A stretch of DNA of 64,000 nt from Corynebacterium sphenisci DSM 44792 (GCF_001941505.1 NZ_CP009248.1:1798001-1862000); one strand, 5' to 3'; counted from the first letter of the stretch, positions 23,375 to 31,985 are shown. The notes: a model not told the origin generated them from the letters alone. Made by a program: numbers and translations.

Positions 23375-23893
23375 TCACTGGGTCCGGTATCCCGCGGATC
23401 CCCCGGGGCCGGCGGCGAGGTCCTTGGCGGTGCCGCGGGCGACGACGTTGCCGGCGGCGATCGCCGAGGGCACCACCGCCTCCGGCCAGGACGCCGGCCG
23501 GTCGGTGCCGAACAGCGCGGCCTCATCGACCTTCGTGCCGATGGCCTCCACCAGCAGCGGCTGGATCTCCTGCCACAGCGGGATGCCGGAGTCGGCGACC
23601 AGCGCGTCGGGGATCGGCACGATGACCGCCAGCTCCTCGGCGGTCATGGTCACCCCCTTCCAGGCGGCGTCGGTGGTCTGCTTCATCCCGGTGTCGCCCT
23701 GCACCCAGTAGGCCTCCGGCAGGGAGGCCAGCACCGGCTGCTTGGTCTTCGCCGCGGACATCGGCACCCGCCGGGCCCGGGACAGCACCGTGGAGGTGCC
23801 CGGGGCCTGCTGGAGAATATCGTTGATGACCTGGTCGGGCAGCAGCGCATCGCTTACCTGCGCGCGTCCCACCAGCTTGTCGTAACCCGGCAT
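23375..23893 (-). pseudogene. Major capsid protein, C-terminally truncated
   Basis: 172 residues starting MPGYDKLVGRAQVSDALLP behind AAAGGAG. The sequence is the N-terminal half of an HK97-fold major capsid protein: VINDILQQAPGTSTVLSRARRVPMSA, then LPEAYWVQGDTGMKQTTDAAWKGV and MTAEELAVIVPIPDALVAD, and ends within the E-loop/P-domain region at AALFGTDRPASWPEAVVPS. A full protein of this family has about 290-320 residues. The last residues (GPGGSAGYRTQ) are probably read-through into unrelated DNA after the deletion point near 23400. It cannot build capsids. Confidence 0.82.
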
Positions 23894-23910
23894 GGCGGGT
23901 CTCCTTTCGG

Positions 23911-24477
23911 TCAGCGGCCGCGCAGCGTCGCGCGCAGCCAATCAGATTCCGCCGGCGGGGATCCGCCGGCGTTTTCCCCCGGCACCACCGGGGCGTAGGG
24001 CACCGCGGCGGCCAGCGCCTCGGCGACCGCCTGCTCCACCAGGGACTTCACCGCCGTGGCGTGCTCGGCGAGCTCCTCGGGGCAGTCGCCGCGCAGCACC
24101 TCGGCGGTGATGCCGGATTCGGCGGCGACCTTGTCGCGCGCCGCCGACAGCGCCAGAGCGTGGTTCTCCGCCTCCAGGGCGGCGATGCGCTCCGCGGCGC
24201 GTTCGGCCTCGGACTTGCCCGCCTCCTCGGCCGCACGCGCGGCCTCGGCCAGCGGCCGAAGCTCCCGGGCCTCCACCCGGTAGCGGGCGGCCTCCCGGCG
24301 CGCCGCGGCCAACGCGGCGCGCAGGTCCTCCGCCGACAACTCCTCGCCCGCCTCCGCCGCGCCGGCACCGGTGTCCCGGTCCTGCGGCGCATCGGGGGTG
24401 GTGGTCGTATCGCCGGCCTCCGGGGCCGGCCGCCCCGCCGCGCCCTCGGCGCCGGGGCCCATCGTGGTGTCCGCCAT
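23911..24477 (-). CDS. Phage scaffold protein
   Basis: 188 residues; ATG preceded by GGAGGAG. The centre is a long charged coiled coil (residues of about 50-125: ELSAEDLRAALAAARREAAR, KSEAERAAERIAALEAEN), followed by ALSAARDKVAAESGI and an acidic/hydrophobic end. This composition and its position 17 bases upstream of the capsid gene are typical of the internal scaffolding protein that templates procapsid assembly. The gene appears intact, but the module around it is broken. Disordered acidic residues 1-50 vary in the family. Confidence 0.75.
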   Translation of the reverse strand: MADTTMGPGAEGAAGRPAPEAGDTTTTPDAPQDRDTGAGAAEAGEELSAEDLRAALAAARREAARYRVEARELRPLAEAARAAEEAGKSEAERAAERIAALEAENHALALSAARDKVAAESGITAEVLRGDCPEELAEHATAVKSLVEQAVAEALAAAVPYAPVVPGENAGGSPPAESDWLRATLRGR

Positions 24478-24596
24478 CGCGGCTCCTCCTGGGAGAATCG
24501 TCGGGACATGACAAAACCCCGCCGACCCCGGAAAAACCACCGGGCCCGGCCGCGAGGACGCGACCACAGGCCCGGGCCCCGGGGCGCGGGGCCGGC

Positions 24597-24658
24597 GGGA
24601 GGCCGGGGAATCGAACCCACCATCAGCTCACGGCCCCCTACCGGGCCGGACGCCTCCC
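24597..24658 (-). other. tRNA-like sequence lacking an anticodon arm
   Basis: On the minus strand 62 bases begin GGGAGGC and end with its complement GCCTCCC (7-bp acceptor-like stem). Inside are a 6-bp stem with CGGCCC and GGGCCG arms and GGGTTCGATTCCC, a T-arm-like hairpin. It lies in the 230-bp gap between the immunity and scaffold genes. A decayed phage tRNA or a structured RNA element are both possible. Confidence 0.4.
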
Positions 24659-24662
24659 ATGG

Positions 24663-24694
24663 AAAAACCCGGCACGACCACAGGTCATGCCGGG
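24663..24694 (-). terminator. Terminator after the immunity candidate
   Basis: On the minus strand CCCGGCATGAC-ctgtg-GTCGTGCCGGG is followed by TTTTT. It lies 15 bases past the stop of the gene at 24709 and separates toxin/immunity transcription from the scaffold gene. Confidence 0.85.
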
Positions 24695-24708
24695 CCAGAT
24701 GCGCGCGG

Positions 24709-25071
24709 TCAGCTCTGCTGACCGCCCTGCCGTTCGAGCAGCTTGCGCAACGCCGGAACCGTACGATGCATCGTCATATACTCATCGGTTTCCGCATTCC
24801 GCTGATCCACCTCATCGAGGATCTCGGCGGGGACGACGATATCATGATCCGCCGCGAACATCAGCGCCTCATCAACGCCCTCCCAGGGCTCGCCGTAACG
24901 TCCGGCGTTATGTATCCAGTACCGCGTCTCATCGCTATCGGGGATTTTCGGCCAGATCATGCACACGATCTTGGCGGCTAAATCATCCAAACAATACATT
25001 CGCCGTAGGATATGGACATCAGTATCACTCAAAGGGGTGAGATGTACAAAACCACCTCTATCGTCGGCCAC
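24709..25071 (-). CDS. Putative immunity protein for the MuF-EndoU toxin
   Basis: 120 residues, GTG start at 25071 chosen because TGGAGGT lies 9 bases before it. The gene overlaps the toxin 3' end by 14 bp, so translation is coupled. The protein is acidic with mixed alpha/beta composition (TDVHILRRMYCLDDLAAKIV, DEALMFAADHDIVVPAEILD) and has no signal peptide, as expected for a cytoplasmic inhibitor of a nuclease. I do not recognise its family. Both it and the toxin domain DNA are clearly less GC-rich than neighbouring phage and host genes, which points to a mobile toxin-immunity cassette. A terminator follows directly. The immunity role is inferred from position. Confidence 0.65.
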   Translation of the reverse strand: MADDRGGFVHLTPLSDTDVHILRRMYCLDDLAAKIVCMIWPKIPDSDETRYWIHNAGRYGEPWEGVDEALMFAADHDIVVPAEILDEVDQRNAETDEYMTMHRTVPALRKLLERQGGQQS

Positions 25072-26234
25072 GCGGATCAACCTCCAGCATCTCTGGATCA
25101 TATGGACAGCGTTCGCGACGCCCATCGATAGAATTGGAAACCACCCCATCACCACAGGCTGGATAACCATGCCGAACCATCGGATTCCCATCTCTGCCGG
25201 GATAATACGCCGCATCCACGATAACCCGCTTGTTTTTCTTGGTGACGACTCTTCGAAGTGTTCTGCGGTCACCTCGACGGTCCGACCAGTGGGGCCGGTC
25301 GAGGGTCTCCTGGACGGCGTTCAGGATATCATCGTCGGTCCACTGCGGCGGGAATTCCGTCTTCCCGAGCCGACCGGTGCCGAACCGGTGGCCCCCTTGC
25401 CGCGGGTTGTCGGGTTCGCCGTCGAGGATGTGCCGCCGGGCCCAGGAGTCCAGCAGCGGGCGCGGATCGTCGGAGGGCACCTTCATCCGCAGGCGGTGCG
25501 TGGTGTTGGTGGGGCGGGTCTCGTGGACGAACCTCCGCCATCGCTTCCACTTGCCCGGAAGCGACCGGCCCTGCTCATCCCGGGTGGCGATCTCCCAGTC
25601 CTCCCGGAGATCCAGGAGGTCCTGCGGGAGGTCGAGGTCGGAGTACACCTCGATGGCGATGCAGTCGCAGTTGTCGTGGTAGCGCATCCCCTCCGGACGC
25701 CTGGACCGGCGCCGTCCCTCGGCATCCCGGCCCACCTTCACCGCGGTCTTCCGGGTGTAGACCGCGCCCCGGGAGGCAAGCATCAGGCAGAAGGCGCATG
25801 CCCGCGCCCCCCGGCAGCCGGGCGTAGCGGGTGCCCGCGGCCACCGTGTTGTCCCACACCGTCTCCCGGCCGCGTTGGCGCACCAGCCGGCCCAGCGGCC
25901 CGGCCAGCAGCCGCGCCAGGGCCATCAGGTCATCCTCGGAGGTCTCGCGGAACGCCCACACGAACGAGCCGCGCACCTGCTCGATGGGGATCGACTTCGC
26001 AACGCGCACCGCCGGCAGGACATCGAGCTGCCCGGCCGCCTCGCGGAACTTCTCCAGCGCGCGCATCGCCGAGTCCGCCGACAGCTGGCCGTACTTGTCC
26101 ACCAGCGCCTGGTAGACCTCCGCGAACCGCTCCTTCGGCAGATCCGGATTGTCCCTGGCGATCCGCAGCAGCTCCCGGGTGGCCAGGGCGGCGATCTCCT
26201 GCTGCCGCTCCCGGTCGGTATCCCACGGGCCCAT
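25058..26234 (-). pseudogene. MuF head protein fused to EndoU-type toxin domain, one frameshift
   Basis: The ATG at 26234 follows an ideal AAGGAGGTGA. Frame 1 (to about 25807) encodes an N-terminal helical MuF/VG15-like head-morphogenesis domain ending GTRYARLPG. The next part, ACAFC.MLASRGAVYTRK and MRYHDNCDCIAIEVYSD with the CxxC and HxxCxC typical of these proteins, is in another frame. Removing one G from a run of six (25807-25812) joins both. The C-terminal 110 residues carry EndoU ribonuclease marks: RRHILDGE, GGHRFG, GKTEFPPQW, and the last RHGYP. MuF-toxin fusions are known from temperate phages. As read the toxin would not be made as a fusion; an internal start at 25783 (MLASRG) could yield the toxin part alone. 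Confidence 0.82.
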
Positions 26235-26269
26235 GTGGGCTCACCTCCTTCCTTACGGCGCATGCGCGG

Positions 26270-26293
26270 GCACCGGGGCCGCGGCCCCGGTGC
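26270..26293. other. 24-bp perfect palindrome between portal and MuF genes
   Basis: The half site is GCACCGGGGCCG followed at once by its complement. It sits in the 129-bp gap of the head operon and could be a processing or attenuation structure; no T-run follows. Confidence 0.45.
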
Positions 26294-26363
26294 GGGGTCA
26301 TATCGGGATCGGGGCCGCCTCACCCGGGGTGGCTCAGCCGGCCGGCACCGCCCGGCCGGGGCC

Positions 26364-27200
26364 CTAGCCCAGATCCACGCGGCCGGCCAGGGCATCTGCC
26401 TCCGGGTCGGGGGCCGCCGCGCCGGTGGCCAACTCGGCCAGGGTGGCCTGGGCGCCGGCACGGGTCGCCACCGCCGACAGGCGCGTGATGGTGGCCTCGT
26501 CGTAGCCGAGCAGCTCCCAGGTCACCTCCGACATCGCCGGCAGCACCCCCGCCGACACCAGCGCCATCACCGACTGGGCGTTGGCGGCCTTGGTCGGCGT
26601 CGCCGGATCCCGCCACTGCACCCGCAACCGCGGCGCCGGCGCCCCGGCGCCATCGCGGACCTTGCGGGCCAGGCCCATCACCCGCGCCCACGCCGCCCCG
26701 TAGATGCGCTGGGCGCGCTCGGTGACGGTGATCAGATCGGCCTCCGCCGCCCGGATCGCATCCGCCGACGACGGGTTGTCGTGCACGATGCCCAGATAGT
26801 TCAGCGGAATCGAGGTCTCCCCGGAAAACAGCGACGCCACCGCGCGCAGCTGCTCGATATGCGGCTGCGGCGAGGACGCGGTGAACTGGCCCAGCTGCGG
26901 GAGGCCGCCCTCGGTGTCCCGGCCCAGGGCCAGGAAGCGGTTCAGGTAGGTGCGGAAGGTATCGGCGAAGTCGTCGCCGTCCACCCCCAGGGCGTAGCGC
27001 TGCGGGAAGGAGAAGAACTCCGCGGTGCCCTCCATGCGCAGCACCGTCCGCGCCGCCGAGTCGGTCAGGTCCATCACCGTGCCGGTGATCCGGGACATGC
27101 CGAACTCGCGCTCCAGGTGCGGGCGGTGCACCAGCATCTCCATCGGCACCCGGCCCAGCCGGGGCGGGTTGCGGTGCACCGACCAGCCCTCCCGGCCGAC
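26364..27200 (-). pseudogene. Phage portal protein, N-terminally truncated
   Basis: About 278 residues of coding similarity remain, from GWSVHRNP..LGRVPMEMLVH to the stop. Portal (SPP1/Gp6-like) features are visible: SRITGTVMDLTDSAARTV, EFFSFPQRYALGVD, SGETSIPLNYLGIVHDNPSS, and the C-terminal helix EADLITVTERAQRIYG. Complete portals of this type have 450-500 residues; the N-terminal third and any start codon are missing beyond about 27200, where the reading frame runs into unrelated GC-rich DNA. The break gives the right-hand limit of the prophage remnant. Confidence 0.8.
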
Positions 27201-27546
27201 CCCGTGCCACGGTGGGGACCGTGCCGCGGCCAGGTCGCGTCCCGGAGCTCCGAACGCTGTCGGAGATCGCCCCGGCCCGCCCGGAGGGAGCACCCCGGGG
27301 CCACCGCCGGGCGGCGGCCCCGGACCCCTCGGGAGTGATCCGCGCACCGGGGCACCCGCCGCCCGGGACGCCGCCGAACCCCCGGGGACACGCGCCCGTC
27401 GGCGCTGCCCGGCGGTGGGCTCAGCGAATCCGGCGGCCCCCGTTCGGAACCCACCCAAGGGGGTTTCCCACAATCCCGGACGCGGGGATGCCCGTCCGGC
27501 CCACACCCGGGCGCGGCACCGGCGGTGCCGTGGCATGGTGGGGATC
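27201..27546. other. No gene recognised
   Basis: Sequence between the portal fragment and the kinase gene. No promoter box or repeat of the att core is found here. It contains only short GC hairpins. Confidence 0.4.
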
Positions 27547-28605
27547 ATGCTCTCCCCCGCCACGCCCGCACCCCAGCCCGCCCCCGCCGCCCCGGACGTC
27601 GATTCCCGCCATCCCCGGGTGCTCGTCTGCGGGTCCATCCACCTCGACACCATCGTGCAGGTGGAGGAGTACCCGCGGCCGGGTACCTCGGTCATCACCA
27701 GCCCGGGCACCAAGGCGCTCGGCGGCAAGGGGGCGAACCAGGCGGTGGCCTCCGCGCTGGCCGGGGCCCGCACCCGGCTGGCCGCGACGGTGGGCGAGGA
27801 TCCGGCGGCGGACACCCTGCTCGCCGAGCTCGCCGCCACCGGCGTGGACACCCAGGCGGTGCAGACCACCTGGGATCGGCCCACCGGCACCTCCTACATC
27901 GCCACCGACGCCGACGGGGATCCGATGATCTTCGTCACCTCCGGGGCGAACCGGCTCACCGACCCGGCCGATCACGCCGACGACATCGCGGTGGCGGACA
28001 TCGTGCTCGCCCAGGGGGAGCTGCCCCCGGCGGCGACGGAGACCCTGGGCATGCTGGCGAACATGCACCGCACCCGGCTGGTGCTCAACCTGGCCCCGGT
28101 GACCGTGGTCACCCCGAATCTCATCGACGCCGCGGATCCGCTGGTGGTCAACGAGTCCGAGGCGTGGGAGGTGCTGCGCGGCCTGGGCGTGGAGACCGGG
28201 ATCGCGCGCAGCGATCTGGCCGGGATCGTCGCCGCGCTGCTGCACTACTGCCCCTCGGTGGTGATCACCATGTCCGAGCTGGGCGCGGTGTACGCCACCG
28301 CCGAGCTCGCCGGGGGCGACGGGGTGGCCTGGCATCAGCCGGCGGTGACGGTGCCGGCGGAGCAGACCGTGGACACCACCGGCGCCGGCGACGCCTTCGT
28401 CGGGGTGCTCGCCGCGGAGCTGGCCCGGGGCCGGGATCTCGCGGCGGCGGTGGCCCTGGGCTGCGTCGCCGGCGCGGAGGCGGTGAAGTCCATCGGCGCG
28501 ACCTCCTCCTACGCCGACGAGGCCACGCTGCGCCGGCTGCTGGACTCCGGCGCGCTGCCGGGGCGGGGGCCCCTGGCGCAGTGGCGCCGGCCGACCCGGC
28601 GCTGA
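27547..28605 (+). CDS. Ribokinase-like PfkB-family sugar kinase
   Basis: 352 residues. ATG 27547 is preferred to one four codons earlier because GTGGGG lies just ahead of it. The PfkB fold is complete: first signature GGKGANQAVASALAGA at about 60, substrate lid region WDRPTGTSYIATDADGD, and second signature VDTTGAGDAFVGVLAAEL near 278 with the catalytic Asp in GAGD. VNESEAWEV (ribokinase N-E-x-E) supports ribokinase-type phosphorylation of ribose or a related pentose or nucleoside at the 5-OH. It is a lone cytoplasmic gene without a permease nearby. The extra N-terminal 20 residues are proline-rich and non-conserved. Confidence 0.88.
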   Translation: MLSPATPAPQPAPAAPDVDSRHPRVLVCGSIHLDTIVQVEEYPRPGTSVITSPGTKALGGKGANQAVASALAGARTRLAATVGEDPAADTLLAELAATGVDTQAVQTTWDRPTGTSYIATDADGDPMIFVTSGANRLTDPADHADDIAVADIVLAQGELPPAATETLGMLANMHRTRLVLNLAPVTVVTPNLIDAADPLVVNESEAWEVLRGLGVETGIARSDLAGIVAALLHYCPSVVITMSELGAVYATAELAGGDGVAWHQPAVTVPAEQTVDTTGAGDAFVGVLAAELARGRDLAAAVALGCVAGAEAVKSIGATSSYADEATLRRLLDSGALPGRGPLAQWRRPTRR

Positions 28606-28644
28606 CCCGGCGGCCGGATCGGCGGCGGGGCGCGGCGCGGGCGG

Positions 28645-30204
28645 TTACCGGGTCGCGTACGCGCCCGGGTCGAAGCGCCGGGTCAGGCCCCGGAACTTCA
28701 CCGTGGAGAAGGGCCACACCGCCGGGGCGTTGCCCTGGTCGTCGAGGTACCAGGAGTTGCAGCCGGCGACCCAGGCGGTCTTCGGCAGCCGGGCGCGCAG
28801 CTCGGCGTTGTAGCCCTCCTGCGCCTCGGCGGTGACGTCGGCGACCGCGGCGCCGCGGCGGCGCCGCCAGCGCAGCTTGCGCACCACGTAGTTCACCTGG
28901 CCCTCGATCATGAGCAGCATGGAGGAGTGGCCGAGCCCGGTGGCCGGGCCGAACATCACGTTCATGTTGGGGAAGCCGTGCACCGTGGTGCCCTTGTAGG
29001 CGGCCATCCCGTCCCGGCGCCAGGTCTCCGCCAGGGAGATCCCCTCGACGCCGTGGATGAGCTCGAAGGCCGGGGAGTCGGTGACGTTGAAGCCGGTGCA
29101 CACGATGAGCACGTCGATCTCGCGCTCCACCCCGTCGCGGTCCACGATGGAATGCGCCCGCACCTCGTCGATCCCGGCGGTGACCAGGTCCACGTGCTCC
29201 CGGGCGATCGCCGGGTAGTACGTGTTCGAGATGAGCATCCGCTTGCAGCCCAGCCGGTAGTCGGGGGTGAGCTTGGCGCGGGTGTCCTTGTCCCGCACCT
29301 GCGCCCGCAGCATCGCCAGGGAGACCATCTTCACCGGGTCCAGGGCCCATTCCGCGGTGGTGGTCAGCCCGGGCACCTGCAGCTCCCGGAAGAACCAGTC
29401 CTGGGCCCGGACCACCCGGCGCAGGCCCGGCACCTTCGCCAGCAGCCCGCGCTCGACCCCGGTGTAGGGCCGGTCGAAGCGGGGGATCACGTAGGGGGGC
29501 GTGCGCTGGTAGACGTCCAGGGAGGCCACCTGGTCGACGATGGCCGGGATCACCTGGATCGCGGAGGCGCCGGTGCCGATCACGGCGACCCGCTTGCCGG
29601 CGAGGCTCACCGAGTGGTCCCAGCGGGCGGAGTGGAAGATCTCCCCGGCGAAGTCGCCGATGCCGGGGATGTCCGGCATCCGCGGCTCGCACAGGGCGCC
29701 GACGCCGAGGATGAGCTCCCCGGCCCGCCAGCGGATGGTCCGCCCCTCCGGATCGGGCACCACGTTGCCGTCGTCGAGGACGCGCACCCCGCGGGTGCTG
29801 ACCTCCCACACCGCCTCGGCGTCGTTCCAGGTGGCGTCGGTCATCTCGGTGCGGAAGGAGATGTGCGGGTGCACCCCGTCGGCCACGGCCGCGGAGAGCT
29901 GGTAGCTGTGGATCTCCGGCTGGGTGGCGAAGCTGCGGGACCAGTCGAAGTCCTGCCGGTGGGACAGGGAGTACAGGTGGCTGGGCACGTCGCAGGCCGC
30001 ACCCGGGTAGGAGTTGTCCCGCCAGGTGCCGCCGACGCTGTCGGAGCGCTCGATGATGGTGAAGTCGTCGATGCCGGCGCGCATCAGCGCGGCGCCGGCG
30101 ATGAGCCCGGAGAAGCCCGCGCCGATGACGAGGACCTCGCGTTCGCGGGTCTCGTCGACGGCCGGGTGGGCGGTGGCCGCGGAGGTGGTGGCTGCAGTTG
30201 TCAT
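28645..30204 (-). CDS. Flavin-containing (Baeyer-Villiger type) monooxygenase
   Basis: 519 residues. The FAD-binding motif VIGAGFSGLIAG lies at about 26, with ERSDSVGGTWRDNSYPGAACDVPSHLYS following as in cyclohexanone and EthA-like monooxygenases. The Baeyer-Villiger fingerprint FxGxxxHxxxW appears as FAGEIFHSARWD, directly before the NADPH motif VAVIGTGASAIQVIP. These enzymes insert oxygen next to a ketone or oxidise S and N atoms, using NADPH. The lack of further TM or signal segments implies a cytoplasmic enzyme. The gene converges on the ribokinase gene with a 39-base gap. Natural substrate unknown. Confidence 0.88.
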   Translation of the reverse strand: MTTAATTSAATAHPAVDETREREVLVIGAGFSGLIAGAALMRAGIDDFTIIERSDSVGGTWRDNSYPGAACDVPSHLYSLSHRQDFDWSRSFATQPEIHSYQLSAAVADGVHPHISFRTEMTDATWNDAEAVWEVSTRGVRVLDDGNVVPDPEGRTIRWRAGELILGVGALCEPRMPDIPGIGDFAGEIFHSARWDHSVSLAGKRVAVIGTGASAIQVIPAIVDQVASLDVYQRTPPYVIPRFDRPYTGVERGLLAKVPGLRRVVRAQDWFFRELQVPGLTTTAEWALDPVKMVSLAMLRAQVRDKDTRAKLTPDYRLGCKRMLISNTYYPAIAREHVDLVTAGIDEVRAHSIVDRDGVEREIDVLIVCTGFNVTDSPAFELIHGVEGISLAETWRRDGMAAYKGTTVHGFPNMNVMFGPATGLGHSSMLLMIEGQVNYVVRKLRWRRRRGAAVADVTAEAQEGYNAELRARLPKTAWVAGCNSWYLDDQGNAPAVWPFSTVKFRGLTRRFDPGAYATR

Positions 30205-30259
30205 GGGGCGGACGTTAGCAGCGGGAACCTAACCACGGAGCGGTTTTCGCCGTCCCCGA

Positions 30260-31114
30260 TCAGTTCAGGGGTAGCTCCACGATCGGCGTCGATGGCCGCT
30301 CCGACCCGCCGGCCGGCTCCATGCTGATCAACAGCCCGCGGGCGCCGGCGATCCCGGTGATCTCCGCGGTCATCTCCGGGGTGACCTCGTCGGCCTCCAT
30401 CACCCCGCGGGAATGGCTGCCCGAGGCGTCGCGCACCCACATCTGGTAGGCGCTGCCCGCCGGCGGCGGGGGCACGTCGGTCAGGCGCACCACCGCGGCG
30501 TCGGAGCCGGCGGCGTACTCCACCCGCACGGTGCCGCCGGCGACCTCCGCCTCGGCGACGATCCGGCCCGGGTCGGCCTCCCCGGCGACCCCGGGGCGAT
30601 CCGGGCCGGCGGCGTCCTCGCCGAGGCGCTCGGCGAGCACGCCGAGGCCGAGTCCGCCGAGCAGCAGCGCCCCGGCGACGACGACCGCCGCCCGGCGCCG
30701 CCGGCCGCGCCCGCCCGGGTGACCCGCCGCGTCGGCGGCCCCGGGCCCGGGGCGCTCCGCGCGGTCCACGCCGCCACCCCCGGCACCCCCGTCGGCGGCG
30801 GCGGGGCCGGCGGCGCCGGCGGCGCCGGCGCGGCCACCCCCGTCGGCGGCGGCGGGGGCGCGTCCGGTGACGGCGGCGAGCACCCGGGGCCGCAGCCGCG
30901 GCGGCGGGGCCGCGGCGACCGCGGCGGCGAGATCCGCGGCGACCTCCCGGAAACCGGCGAGCAGGCGCCGGAACTCGGGGTCGGCGCGCAGGGCGTCGAC
31001 GTGGCCGGCATCGGCGGCGTCGACGGCGTCGAGCGCCGCCAGGGCCGCCCAACCGGCCAGGTCACGGGAATCGCCGTGGTCGTCGAACAGGTCATGTGCG
31101 TCCGAAGCGGTCAT
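30260..31114 (-). CDS. rskA: Anti-sigma-K factor RskA
   Basis: 284 residues. The start overlaps the sigma factor stop by an ATGA. The N-terminal ~75 residues form the cytoplasmic anti-sigma domain (LAGWAALAALDAVDAADAGHV, FRRLLAGFREVAADLAAAVA). A long Gly/Ala linker and one TM helix follow (AAVVVAGALLLGGLGLGVLA), then the periplasmic RskA domain with GTVRVEYAAG, VRLTDVPPPPAGSAYQMWV and GLLISMEPAGGS. In Mycobacterium RskA holds SigK at the membrane until site-1/site-2 proteolysis releases it. The sequence fits this role fully; the signal is not known. Confidence 0.92.
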   Translation of the reverse strand: MTASDAHDLFDDHGDSRDLAGWAALAALDAVDAADAGHVDALRADPEFRRLLAGFREVAADLAAAVAAAPPPRLRPRVLAAVTGRAPAAADGGGRAGAAGAAGPAAADGGAGGGGVDRAERPGPGAADAAGHPGGRGRRRRAAVVVAGALLLGGLGLGVLAERLGEDAAGPDRPGVAGEADPGRIVAEAEVAGGTVRVEYAAGSDAAVVRLTDVPPPPAGSAYQMWVRDASGSHSRGVMEADEVTPEMTAEITGIAGARGLLISMEPAGGSERPSTPIVELPLN

Positions 31115-31713
31115 GCGCCCAGGCACCTCCTCATCGCGACCATGCCGTCCCGGACCCGGGACTTCACCGCCGATACCCCGATACTCAGGCGCGTCGCGAT
31201 CTGCGACTGCGTCAACCCCCGGAAATAGGCCAGCTCCAGCACCTCGCGCTGACGCGCGGTGAGCTGCTCCAGGCACCAGGCCACGGTCCCCCGCTCCTCC
31301 GCGCGCAGCAGGCCCGCGTCGGCCGGGTCGTCGGCGACGATCGCCGCGTCGAGCTGCGCGGCGCGGTCCGCGCGACGGCGCCCGGCCTCGATCGCGCGCA
31401 CCGCGTCGACGGCCCTCCGGTGCGCGATGGCCAGCAGCCAGCCGGCCACCGAACCGCGGCCGTCGCGGAAGCCCGCGGCGGAGTCCCACACCGACAGCCA
31501 GGTGTCCTGGGCGACGTCCTCCGCCAGGGCGGGGTCGCCGACGACGCGCAGCGCCATCCCGTACACGCGGGATCCGTAGAGGTCGTAGAGGCGGGCGAAG
31601 GCGGCGCGGTCGCCGGCGGCGACCTCGTGGACGAGCTCCGCGGCGCCGGCGTCATCGGGACGCGCCGGGGCTGCGGGATTCGGGCCCGGGGGCTCGGGGG
31701 AAAACGGGGGCAC
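31111..31713 (-). CDS. sigK: ECF sigma factor SigK
   Basis: 200 residues. The GTG at 31713 was chosen because AGGAG lies 5 bases before it; longer frames read through noncoding DNA. Region 2 is FARLYDLYGSRVYGMALRVV..PALAEDVAQDTWLSVW, region 4 is LEQLTARQREVLELAYFRGLTQSQIATRLSIGVSAVKSRVRDG. The pair with RskA, the 4-bp overlap and the divergent fasciclin lipoprotein gene all match the SigK locus of mycobacteria, where SigK drives mpt70/mpt83. A CCATCC/CCGAAC promoter on the opposite strand suggests that this factor recognises the same sequence here. Confidence 0.92.
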   Translation of the reverse strand: MPPFSPEPPGPNPAAPARPDDAGAAELVHEVAAGDRAAFARLYDLYGSRVYGMALRVVGDPALAEDVAQDTWLSVWDSAAGFRDGRGSVAGWLLAIAHRRAVDAVRAIEAGRRRADRAAQLDAAIVADDPADAGLLRAEERGTVAWCLEQLTARQREVLELAYFRGLTQSQIATRLSIGVSAVKSRVRDGMVAMRRCLGA

Positions 31714-31958
31714 TGGGCTCCTGGGGATAGCACCGGGCCGGGGCCCCGACCCGGCGAGTCCGGGACGGCGGCCGGCGGAGGGCGCCGGCGCCACGGGGCG
31801 GGATCGCCCCGGGGCACGGCGCCGTCCGGGGCGCGGTGCGGTCGAGCGTAGCCGGTGCCCGCACCCGGCCCACCCCCGGCGCCGCCCGGGGCCGGGCGGA
31901 TCCGGTCCCCGAGGCGACCTCGATCGATAAAGGTGATGTATCCATTTTTTTGACAAAC

Positions 31959-31985
31959 CCATCCCTCGGGGCGTCGGCTCCGAAC
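31959..31985 (+). promoter_or_regulatory. SigK-type promoter of the fasciclin gene
   Basis: CCATCC (31959-31964), 15-base spacer, CCGAAC (31980-31985). The mycobacterial SigK consensus as I recall it is CCATCC-N16/17-CCGAAT. The distance to the ATG is 119 bases. Confidence 0.7.

Larger units (their letters stand above)
23375..27200 (-). mobile_element. Prophage head-module remnant
   Basis: Read leftward the order is portal (5' end missing), MuF-type minor head protein with toxin tail (frameshifted), immunity candidate, scaffold, and major capsid (3' end missing). This is the normal order of a siphovirus head operon, with no terminase, tail, lysis or integrase genes left. Both ends cut into genes, so the remnant arose by deletion on both sides. 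It lies just outside the attR of the tRNA element, not within it. Confidence 0.8.
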
